Below are positions 55,222-64,000 of a DNA stretch of 64,000 nt, piece after piece (position 1 is the first letter of the stretch; each line of letters opens with the position of its first letter). Source of the DNA: Owenia fusiformis (taxonomy: Eukaryota > Annelida > Polychaeta > Sabellida > Oweniidae); assembly GCA_903813345.2 (NCBI GenBank), contig CAIIXF020000008.1, positions 1,435,341-1,499,340 on the forward strand, written 5' to 3'. Position numbers and translations under genes: made by a program. Below the pieces are notes generated by a model that made no database searches, was not told the DNA's origin, and saw nothing but the letters and a program-made list of their open reading frames with translations.

Positions 55222-56555
55222 ATTAGTACTCTAAGAGCGAGGAGGAAAATTCTTAATAAATGGATTATACAGGGTGACCGGAAAAAAAGGAGACCATTGA
55301 AATAGGCAATATCTCCTAAAATAGACTAGTGACATCAATGAAATTTTGCATACATCAGGACAGTTCTATGGAAATTTGTTCCTGAAAGTGTCAATACAAG
55401 CAGTCAACTGGTTCAGGAGCTATGATCATTTACATAACATGCTCCAAATAGGCGCAATTGAGACCAACGCAGAGCTGGATACATTTGGCAAATACCCTTA
55501 CATATTCCGACCTTGTTATGGCATTACATTTAGCATTTATTGCCACCTTTAGGTCAGCAATTGTCTCAGGATTGTTTTGGTACACATTGTCTTTCAAATT
55601 GCCCCACAAAAAGAAATCAGGTGGATTCAAATTTGAGGTGTATGGAGACGAAGCTTATCTGACCTATGGCTTCTGACTCAGTGGTCCCACTCAGTTACAG
55701 TATCATCCTAAGGAGGTTTTGGGTAGCCCTTGGTTTTCATATGGGATTTAATTGTGCCATATAGTGGTTTTAGTAACATGGCACTATGCCCAATACCTAA
55801 AGTGACTCTTAAGATTTGGTAAATCAGCACTTTGGCAACAGGATGATGAACCATATGTCAGATAACCCTTCATTGCCATTACAGCCTAGACTTGAATCCT
55901 GCTGATTTCTTTTTGTATGGATATTTGAAAGACAATCTATACCAAAACAATCATCAGACTATTGTTGACCTAAAGAAGGCAATCACTGCTATATGTAATG
56001 CCATAATAATGCCATAGAGGGCAGAACATGTAAGGGTAGTTTGCCATATGAATCCAACTCTGCGTTGGTCTCAATTGTGCCTATTTGGAGCATGTTATGT
56101 AAATGATCATAGCTCCTGAACCAGTTGAATGCTTGTATTGAAACCTTCAGTAACAAATTTCCATATAACTGTTCCAGTGTATGCAAAATTTCATTGATGG
56201 CACTTGTCTAGTTTAGGAGAAATTGATTACTTCAATGGTCTCCTTTTTTTCCGGTCACCCTGTAGTTGGTTTGGCAGCATTTTCAGTTAGGGGGAAGTCT
56301 TTGATGAAAATTCTACCTGGGTGATAGCTTCACAGAGTAGTACATCATTCTTTTTTCAGGGGTTAGCCCCCCACCCCAAAAAAACACCCCACCCCGGGAA
56401 AATAATTTTTCATTCTCAATAAATTTAGATATCTTGATGTTTGTAAGTTACATACATAGACATTATATATATGAATCATATGCAAAATAAATGATGCCAA
56501 TCACTCCTACAGAATTTGAATAATAGTACAAAGTATGTACCTCAGGGGGCAAATT
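55222..56555 (+). mobile_element. Solo terminal block of fold-back 1 family, interrupted
   Basis: 55222-55269 plus 56263-56555 match 8062-8402 in order: TACTC terminus, GAGGAAAATTCT, GTTGGTTTGGCAGCATTTTC, the CCCCACC and ACACCCCACCC blocks, GATGTTTGTAAGT and GGGGCAAATTCGTG. The tandem-repeat part of the arm is missing. It is interrupted at a TA by the mirror-image mariner. Confidence 0.8.
55270..56262. mobile_element. Mirror-image mariner made of two 3' halves
   Basis: Ends CAGGGTGACCGGAAAAAAAG and complement, TA at 55268-55269 and 56263-56264. Each half encodes the C-terminus of the same transposase pointing outward: on the minus strand at 55430-55630 (NPPDFFLWGNLKDNVYQNN), and on the plus strand at about 55880-56040 (LDLNPADFFLYGYLKDNLYQ). 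No N-terminal or second-Asp region was found, so the element is an inverted duplication of the 3' end. Confidence 0.87.
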
Positions 56556-56588
56556 CGTGTACTTTACATGTCAATACTGTTGACCATG

Positions 56589-56836
56589 TATTTTTATATC
56601 TTTTATTCTTTAAAAATATTTGTTGTTTGCCTGGGTATTTGCAAGCCTATGTTAACATACACGAGTTTTTGCATGATCATATATGTCATGGTTTATGGGC
56701 AAAAAATACATGTATGTCAAAACTCGTGTATGTCTGAATAGGCTTGCAAATAACCGGACATGGGAAGGCCGTGAATTGTGAATTGGCTATTGAATTTTTT
56801 CTTTGAACAAATATTTTTGAAGAATAAAAGATTCAA
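56589..56836. mobile_element. ~248-bp hairpin MITE
   Basis: ATCTTTTATTCTTTAAAAAT pairs with the right end around ATTTTTGAAGAATAAAAGAT; inside, GTATTTGCAAGCCTAT and ACATACACGAGTTTT pair with AAAACTCGTGTATGT and ATAGGCTTGCAAATA. Non-coding. Confidence 0.75.
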
Positions 56837-56969
56837 ATTTTCTTTGTGACTCATTTTAATGGCATATGGTTCAGTGACAAAAATCTAATGCATTTAGAGT
56901 TTCTAGGATGGGCATATTTGAACGCCTTACCCTTAACAACCGTTTCCCTCACTTTTAACACAGGCATTT

Positions 56970-57400
56970 TCATTTCCTTTACATTCTTGGACTTATTTTA
57001 CCATTTAAAGTTGTGAACTTGCATGCATTACCAAAAAGTACATTCAACGTTTTCCTTTACTTTCTTGGACTTTTTAACGATGAAGCGTTGTGAAATCTTA
57101 AGGCGTGTATTTTCAAAAAGCTTTACATTGGCCATTTTCCTTTACTTTCTTGAACTTATGTTATTTTATGATTTAAAGTTGTGAAATTCTAAGGCATGCA
57201 TTTTCAAAAAGTTTTACATTGGCCAATTACCTACTTGGTCTCTGTTTTTTCACGATGTAGATTTGTGAAATTTTAAGGCATGCATTTTCAAAAAGCTTTA
57301 CATTGGCAATATTCCTTTAAATTCTTGGATTTAGATTATTTTACGATTTAAAGTTGTGAAATTTTAAGGCATGCATATTCAAAAAGCTTTACGTTTCCTT
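56970..57400 (+). repeat. ~92-bp tandem repeat, about five copies
   Basis: Units contain TTTCCTTTACTTTCTTG, GATTTAAAGTTGTGAAAT and AAGGCATGCATTTTCAAAAAG. The first copy is most diverged. From 57400 to 58213 nothing is recognised except low-complexity AT. Confidence 0.75.
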
Positions 57401-58297
57401 CGATTGATATGCTATTCAAAATCGATTTATATAAATAATTTAAGTCTACAAATATGGCCGGTCTATATTGATGTCATCGGTCTTGAAATGGGCAATTCGA
57501 GAAAACCAGGTACTGAAATAATATGGCTGAATAAAATATTTCGTACCAAAATAAATGTATTATAGACTTGGATTGATGCAGAATATTTTTATGCAAAAGC
57601 GTGAGCTCCTTGTGTTAGTTGATCTTTGATGAAGAATCGAAGGTAATTTCATAGATGGAAGACTGTGCACTATAAAGGCTTAAAAATAGTAGGAATTGGA
57701 TGAAAGAATATATATATATAATATCAAAGGTATATATCAAAAATGTTTTAAAACATGTAACAGATCTAGAAAGGCAACATATGAAATTTCAAATATAATT
57801 TATACACATTTATTTTTATATGAAAATGGATTAAATATATAGATATATATTTGGTATAAAAGGAGATTGCTTGGAACAGCCAAACATGTCTGAAATCTTT
57901 CTATCCACGGAAACCGGCAAATTTTAATTGATTTTTAGGGTATCTCGGTAAATTTTGTGGAAGTTTGTAAAAGTTTTTTGTTTGTTTTGAAATTTGTTTT
58001 GGTTATATACATACATATGGAGAACTAAATATATAAACATCGGAACGGGTAAGAAGTGCAGATCTCAACCGTTTTTTGAAGTCCCGTTTGCGTGACAAAG
58101 TGCGGTACTAGAGACTTTAAGCTTGCATATAAAATCGAAACTGCAACATATATGTATAAATCGCCCATATACAAATGCATGTAGTTTTCTCACTGACTTC
58201 ATCGTCTTGGTAACTTAGCACGGTGTCCAACCCAAACGCTCTTACATGCATGACTGAGCGTTTCATTCACGCGGAAACGCTGTGGAGCGAAATAAAA

Positions 58298-60352
58298 TGG
58301 CGGCTAATGAAGATCCCACTATGACCGTAAGTATTGTTTCACTCGTTTCTCTTAGATATCATACGTTATGATGACATATTATGTACCATTCGATGAACAA
58401 TACCCTGAGCGAAGATCTTATTTATTCAACTTCTGGTGGTAAACTGTTAATTGCTTGATCAAAACTCCGTAGTGTAGATCGAACGAATCTGAAGTTGACA
58501 AATTGACCACAAATTACGAATTAAACTAGTACTTATATGAAAACGTCAATCTTTCCGTTAAAGTAGTACCAGGTCGTTCAATAAGTACACGGAAAAATGC
58601 TCTCATTTCAAAGATTTTTCATATTTTCTGATGAAATTTTCACACAATGAATAAAATACTTTCCGATTGAATAATAAAATATCAGCATCTCTTATTTGAT
58701 TGGTCAGAAATAAGGGTTACTATGGTAACTTGACTTTGGGGTAGGCGGGGCACTTTTTACGTCACATTGTTCATTAGAAAAACAACAGAATAGTAGGCAG
58801 TTTATGAGTATATCACATGAATTTCCTCTCCGCTTTCTACTTGTACATGATATTACTTAATGTAATAGTTACAACTATTGTCCCATAAGGTTCAGAAATA
58901 TTCTCCTTCATGTTTAATGCACAGTTGCTTGCATTCAGCCCATTGACGATACAGTGCTCTGAAGCCATCTGGAAAACTTGTTCAAAAGGCAGTCTTGACT
59001 GCAGTCGAAAGTTGTTTCATTGTTCCATAAAGTGCACCTCTTAGCTGATCCTTCATCCTAGTGAAAACAGCAAAATCAAGGATTGTCTCATCTGGAGATT
59101 ATGTAACTTGGGGCAGCTTTGCCATCTATTTTGCCAATTAATTGTGATGGTTTCTTGCACAATATTAGCAGTGTGATTGGCTGCATTATCCCGATGGAAA
59201 AATAGAGTTTGGCTGGATGGTTAAAGAGGGAATCAGATATAGCGAGCAGGCTAAACAAAAAATTGTTTCAATTTTAGAATATTTTTGGCTCGTGTCATTC
59301 CTTGTCATGTCTATTTTCTAAAAATCACAAAAGTGCATACTTTATTCCAGGAAAACTAAAGAATTTTACAATAATGTATTATTTTTCTTTAAGAATGGTT
59401 ACCATTCTTATTATTTGGGAGAATTTAAACATTTTCACTCATTTTTGCACTTTGAATCATTAATAACTTCACCAATTTATAACATATTGTGAATCTTTTG
59501 GGAGATATTGTATTTGATATTGTAAGGAATAGATTGGTAGGTCAATTATACACGTTGCTTGTAATTTTGTCACCCCCTAAAGATCAGATTCTGCCTTGAA
59601 GTTTTAATCAACTTTCCATAGCATTACTCTTTGTTGATTTTCTGGTCCACTGGTACAGCATTGACTAGCACGATTTCAGAAATGTTCGTGATAACAATGA
59701 ACATCAATTTTCCCTCAGAAAATTTGTAATTTAAATAAGAACAAATAAAAAATAGGGATCCTTCATTTGTGTATATTGATAGATATCTGTAATGATAAAT
59801 TGTGTGACGTAAAAAGTGCCCGCCTACCCAAAAGTCAAGTTACCATAGTAACCCTTATTTTTGACCAATCAAATTTGAGATGCTGATACTTTAGGAATCA
59901 ATCAGAAAGTATTTTTTGCATATTGTGTGAAAATTTTATGGGAAAATATCAAGAATCTTTGAAATGAGAGCATTTTTCCGTGAACTTATTGAATGACCTG
60001 GTAGAAACGCTCCGTCGATTTAGGACACAATTTTAGAAACGCTCTTACCATTTTGTTTCGATATTATTTTCAGATTATTAGAGAAGAGTTCGGAATCGAA
60101 TCTATCTTTCAAAAACGTGTTGTACTTGTTAGGCAAATTGAAACGTCCCAACCTGGTGGTGCTAAACGTGCAACTAGCCGACCTAAGCCTACATTAGATG
60201 ATGTCATGCCTACATATGTGCTAAAACATAAAACTATTGACAAAAACAAAAAGTTGATATGTGAATTAATCTTTCTTCTTTTGATGCCAAATGGGTATAA
60301 TAGATCTTTCTTTCTCTTCCTGAAAAGGAAAGTCAAGCTATACATTTCCTAA
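58298..60352 (+). CDS. Two-exon reading frame inside hAT-like element
   Basis: Exon 1 at 58298-58327 encodes MAANEDPTMT and ends at the donor GTAAGT. The acceptor TTTTCAG before 60074 joins in phase to IIREEFGIESIFQKRVVLVR, then QIETSQPGGAKRATSRPKP, continuing open to 60352. The predicted protein is about 103 residues; the last third (LLLMPNGYNRSFFLF) may be read-through past another donor. Function unrecognised: a basic Ser/Thr/Pro-rich linker but no domain. It may be the start of the element's own transposase or a captured host exon. The intron contains the mariner at 58569-60001. Confidence 0.45.
58569..60001 (-). mobile_element. 1.43-kb mariner with decayed transposase
   Basis: Ends CCAGGTCGTTCAATAAGTAC and complement-like CACGGAAAAATGC/GCATTTTTCCGTG, TA on both sides (58567-58568 and 60002-60003). 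On the minus strand, about 59220 down to 58880 reads FFHRDNAANHTANIVQETI, then a SPDET segment and MKDQLRGALYGTMKQL, in shifting frames, with stops. These are the second and third Asp regions of mariner transposases. The N-terminal half is not recognisable. Confidence 0.83.
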
Positions 60353-61140
60353 ACAGATCTAACTTTTTCTTCAACATGTATTGTAATGACTTCAGTATGA
60401 ATGAAATGTCCCTTGGTCTTCTGGTCTTGGATTGTGATATTGGTTCTTGAATGGTGGGGGAAAGGGGGTTTTAGACATTGTTTCTTCTCACGTTAGATCA
60501 TGGTTTTGGGCTATATGAGGTTTGTTTTTCTTGACTGGAATGCACTTAGAGTTTGCTTTTTCTTGCTAAGTTCCATTACAAATTTTGGTCCTTTTCTCTT
60601 TGGCACCAGTGCTTATATATCTAGACTACCGCAGCATTTCCAGTTCACTGTGTTAACCAGGTCGCAGCGTTTCTTGAATATGAGAATGTCATTATTTTTA
60701 AGACTGGATTTTCGGTCATCAAATCACAATTACGATAATGTGTGGTGTGTTGAAGCATTGAAATTTGACCAAAATATACGTTGGTGCTAGATAATCTTGG
60801 CTCAACTAATCACATGTCTCGACAAAGGGGGTTTTTGACCAGTAGAATGACAAATATGTTTATGAATTTTGATAACTTTACTGCTTCGTACAGGTCTTCC
60901 TAATTGCTTCAAACGTCAATAGCCAGCCAAGTACAAAATGAATATCATACCCATCGAATGGTAAGCCTATACTCGAAATAAGTAACTCATACCTCTTATT
61001 CCCATTATTGGGGAAATCATCAGACGGCTCATCATTCCCGCCCGCCAGTTTTCCTACTCCGGAGCGTTTCTTTGTTTAGTTTCAGTAATGAAACGCTCCG
61101 TCGTGCATGTAAGAGCGTTTGGGTTGGACACCATGCTTAG

Positions 61141-61515
61141 ACTGTACAGATCATCGTGTTATATGCCATTGATAGTATACAATTGTTGACCGCTAATCAA
61201 CCAATCAGAATCGAGTATTTCAATTGAGGTACTAACAATTATGGCTGGTTACCTATGATACAGTGAACAAGTGTTTCGTAAGATATTTGGAGCTAAACCA
61301 TGTATGACATACATCATTTTCTGAAATTCGATACTGAAATTGTCAGCATAGTATTTAACAGACATGCGTGTAATGATTCCCGTTGACAGTTACTTATTGA
61401 ATCATGTACTTTCCGTTCACGGTTACGTTGTGAAAAACATTGCAAGCTGAAAATCTCCATTAAATCGAAGATTCTGATGTCTTCTGAACCATCTGCTCGC
61501 AAACATGTACATTTT
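61141..61515. other. No gene recognised
   Basis: Unique-looking sequence between the hAT-like element and the start of the UGT duplication. The 101-codon minus-strand frame at 61314-61619 has no supporting motif. Confidence 0.4.
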
Positions 61516-61724
61516 CTTATGACATATGATACTGACACACGTTGTGATAAAAATGATGTCGGAATTCTGAACTCATGAAATAAGTAAAAAGAAATTTCGT
61601 ACCTTCGAGGTTCCGACATTTTGTTACCGAAACGAGTGTAATCGAGTGAGTATCAGTGAAATAACCGCGTGTTCCTGATCACATGTATGGCGTCGTTCAC
61701 TTTGAGTAGACAAGTACATGAAAT

Positions 61725-63320
61725 ATGGCTTTGATTAATTTTTTCCTTCTGATGACACTTTGTTTGGAGTTTTCTGACAGCAGTAGCATACTTCTAGCAC
61801 CTATGGATGTAGGCTACAATAGTCGAACGAGAAATGCCCTAAAAATTGGGAGAATGTTACTGCAAGCTGGCCATGAAGTGACTGTAATCGTGTCAGATAG
61901 GATAGAGAATGAATCTCTGTTTAAGCATGCTGAGGGCTCTAACTTGGACATTGCGTTCAGGGTTTTGACCTATAAGACCCCTGCATTTGATCCGGATACA
62001 GCTCAATCTACAGCAAGTCAGGAATGGCTCAACTCTATGGTATTCAGCCCCTATACCACCCTTCTACAAATAATCAGTCAAGCAGTTGAAGAAAATTTGA
62101 AATTTGCATTAGAAGACAAGGACTTATGGAATGAACTAGCAGCATCAAAATTTGATTTGATTTTTGCAGACGAAGCTGTATTTTTCCCGAGACTGGTTTC
62201 TGCATATTTTGACATACCAATGATTATGTACTGTAACTGGGGTCCAATGTCACTTGATGCAAATTTTGCTCCAAGATTTAATTTGGCATTTGTTCATGCT
62301 TTTTTCCCAGCAACCTACACTGATGAAATGACATTTACAGAACGGTTCATGAACGTTGTAGAGTATTGGCGTATAAAATGGATATGGTATGATATACAGA
62401 ATCGATTTATCTCTATCTGTAGAGAACATGGCTACGGTGGTGCATGTGACAATATACGAGATGCATACAAGACTATATCACTATTCATGATGAATAGAAA
62501 TGATGCTATCCATTACCCTGCCCCATATATGCCCCATATCATATCTATCGAAGGATTTTTCTTAGAGACTGAAACAAAGCCTTTGGATATAGAGTACAGC
62601 AGTATCATCAAGAAAGCAGGAAAACATGGCGTAATTATTGCTAGTTTTGGATCTCTGCACCGTCGATTAGATCCTAAAACGAGTGAAAAGTTTGCAAGTG
62701 CCTTCGCTGCAATGCCTCAGACCGTCATATGGAGCTATGAGGGTCCCCCACCAAAAGGACTTGGAAATAACACCATTGTGAAAGAATGGATCCCTCAAGA
62801 CGACCTGTTGGCACATCCTTCTACAAAGTTATTCGTGACACAATGTGGAGCCTCTTCCTTATTTCAAGCATTGCATTATGCTATGCCCACTGTTGGAGTG
62901 CCGTTCTTTTGGGACCAGCCTTTTAACTGCCACAAGCTGACTCACAGAGTTAAGTCTGGGAAAACAGTTTTGTTGACAGAAATGACGAGTGAAAGGCTTA
63001 GTAACGCTATGAAAGAGGTGATCGGTGATAAACGCTATAAAGAAAATGCAAATAAAGCTGCTGATATCTACCATAGCCAACCTATTGATCCAAAGAAAAA
63101 GGTTATGTATTGGATAGAGTACGTCATCAAACACAAAGGGGCACTTCATTTGAGGTCGGATGCAGAAAACAAACTAAATTTTTTCCAGTACTATCTACTT
63201 GATATGATTGCATTGGTTGTGTGTTCTTCAATTATGTTTGGTGGTATTTTCGCTTTTGTTATCAAGTATTTGATTCAATACATAATACGCCGATTGAATA
63301 ACAAAATAAAAAAGTACTAG
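61725..63320 (+). CDS. UDP-glycosyltransferase family protein, copy 2
   Basis: 531 residues, the same length as the protein at 34054-35649 and 24 differences by hand count (about 95% identity). Architecture is identical: signal peptide 1-20, N-domain, C-domain with TQCG and LFQALHY at the positions of THGG and the Glu, DQ at 397-398, C-terminal membrane helix and KIKKY tail. R34 again occupies the expected catalytic-His position. Twenty of the 24 differences fall in residues 1-239, the acceptor-binding part; only four lie beyond. No intron, frameshift or stop, so the gene looks functional, probably as a binding protein or an enzyme with changed mechanism. About 200 bp of upstream sequence is shared with copy 1, so both may use the same promoter elements. 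Confidence 0.92.
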   Translation: MALINFFLLMTLCLEFSDSSSILLAPMDVGYNSRTRNALKIGRMLLQAGHEVTVIVSDRIENESLFKHAEGSNLDIAFRVLTYKTPAFDPDTAQSTASQEWLNSMVFSPYTTLLQIISQAVEENLKFALEDKDLWNELAASKFDLIFADEAVFFPRLVSAYFDIPMIMYCNWGPMSLDANFAPRFNLAFVHAFFPATYTDEMTFTERFMNVVEYWRIKWIWYDIQNRFISICREHGYGGACDNIRDAYKTISLFMMNRNDAIHYPAPYMPHIISIEGFFLETETKPLDIEYSSIIKKAGKHGVIIASFGSLHRRLDPKTSEKFASAFAAMPQTVIWSYEGPPPKGLGNNTIVKEWIPQDDLLAHPSTKLFVTQCGASSLFQALHYAMPTVGVPFFWDQPFNCHKLTHRVKSGKTVLLTEMTSERLSNAMKEVIGDKRYKENANKAADIYHSQPIDPKKKVMYWIEYVIKHKGALHLRSDAENKLNFFQYYLLDMIALVVCSSIMFGGIFAFVIKYLIQYIIRRLNNKIKKY

Positions 63321-63411
63321 GCAATGCAACAGTGACATTGAAAGAATCAATTCAAGTGCTCTTTTTACTATTCATACAAATGATTGACTTTCGCTGCACT
63401 ACAGGGTGGGC

Positions 63412-64000
63412 CAAAAAACCACCCCCTAGCCATTATTCCTGATAAATATTTATTTTTTATCATATACACATAATAACACCATTTTCAACAACCCCATATA
63501 GAAATATAACCAATTATGTGACATGGGGATCAAAAAACACCTTTTCAATTTTCATAGATTTTGCGAACAATAGCCTATTTCTACCAAATTTTACTGTTCA
63601 ATTAAAAATTGCAACATTGTCATAAGTCTTTCATAATCGGATATTATATATTGTTTTCATTCACTTTTTGAACCATACATGCTCAATATACATATGTACG
63701 CTTATAAAACTAATTCATTTCTTCTTCAGTCAGTCCAAATATGACTCAAATAGACCCACCCCCCGGACCCATCCTCTGATCAGATTATTCGCTTAAGACG
63801 CGGAAGCCATTGGTTGCTGGCATAATTGATGGATGTATGCGGAAGTACCATTCAACTGCTAGTTATTCTTTGTTTTGGTTCCTCTACATCCCTGATAGTC
63901 TGGGTATATTTAAATACCAATTGTTCTAGATGCCCCCAGGTAATCAACATTATTGGCATCTGGACTGTCAGTAAGCCATTTATCCGGGCTAGAGATGTTG
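63412..64000. mobile_element. Left part of CAGGGTGGGCC fold-back, second copy
   Basis: Starts CAGGGTGGGCCAAAAAACCA after TA, at the same distance from the UGT stop as in copy 1, and follows the left arm and centre of 35731-37257. It lacks about 90 bp of the arm near 63465-63490. The right arm is beyond the window. Confidence 0.85.

Larger units (their letters stand above)
58219..61135 (+). mobile_element. 2.9-kb hAT-like element, CACGGTGTCCAACCC ends, 5-bp duplication
   Basis: The left end CACGGTGTCCAACCC, followed by AAACGCTC, pairs with the right GGGTTGGACACCATG. CTTAG flanks both sides (58214-58218 and 61136-61140). A further inverted block, GAGCGTTTC/GAAACGCTC, lies inside. It carries a two-exon reading frame and a mariner insertion in the intron. 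No hAT transposase domain is visible, so it is non-autonomous or a gene-carrying derivative. Confidence 0.72.
61516..64000 (+). repeat. Segmental duplication, copy 2 (UGT plus fold-back, truncated by window end)
   Basis: Matches 33842-36352. It begins at TATGACATATGATACTGACA and runs to the last base. Two small indels occur in the upstream 200 bp, and one ~90-bp loss plus one ~20-bp insertion in the fold-back part. The true right border is outside. Confidence 0.87.

Overview
This is nuclear DNA of an animal, AT-rich, with spliced genes, GT-AG introns and a very high density of DNA transposons. The genes (NEMF, an F5/8-type-C fucolectin-like lectin, a membrane UGT pair, an Ig-domain exon) and the repeat mix suggest a marine invertebrate, perhaps a lophotrochozoan; the phylum is an inference that the sequence does not prove. 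No rRNA, tRNA, CRISPR array or prokaryotic feature was seen.

Layout. (1) 1-15.7 kb: the 5' half of NEMF (minus strand, 15 exons, first 497 codons; the rest lies left of the window). A small secreted lectin gene sits on the plus strand inside NEMF intron 9. NEMF introns are full of transposons; intron 3 holds a 5.7-kb fold-back element whose arms are tandem repeats. (2) 15.7-26.3 kb: no intact gene; a LINE tail, a relic Ig exon, a 430-bp tandem repeat interrupted by a short element with an empty-site control, small hairpin elements, and a second giant fold-back (20.25-24.69 kb). (3) 26.3-29.6 kb: a decayed, intron-bearing ATP synthase alpha-subunit pseudogene. (4) 30-39.5 kb: repeats, mariner relics, then an intact single-exon UGT followed by a long-armed fold-back. 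(5) 39.5-53 kb: a small Ig-domain gene or gene fragment, then a 12.6-kb nest of transposons up to five levels deep that also contains a CR1/Jockey-type LINE with target-site duplication. (6) 53-61 kb: tandem repeats, a mariner relic, a mirror-image mariner built from two 3' halves, and a hAT-like element with 5-bp duplication carrying a spliceable exon pair with a mariner in its intron. (7) 61.5-64 kb: a second UGT, part of a segmental duplication of the first together with the adjacent fold-back.

Functionally, NEMF is a ribosome quality-control factor; the lectin probably binds glycans outside the cell; the two UGTs look like ER membrane proteins that lack key catalytic positions. No pathway links them. 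The most unusual content is structural: two giant fold-backs whose arms are satellites, the transposon nest, and the mirror-image mariner.
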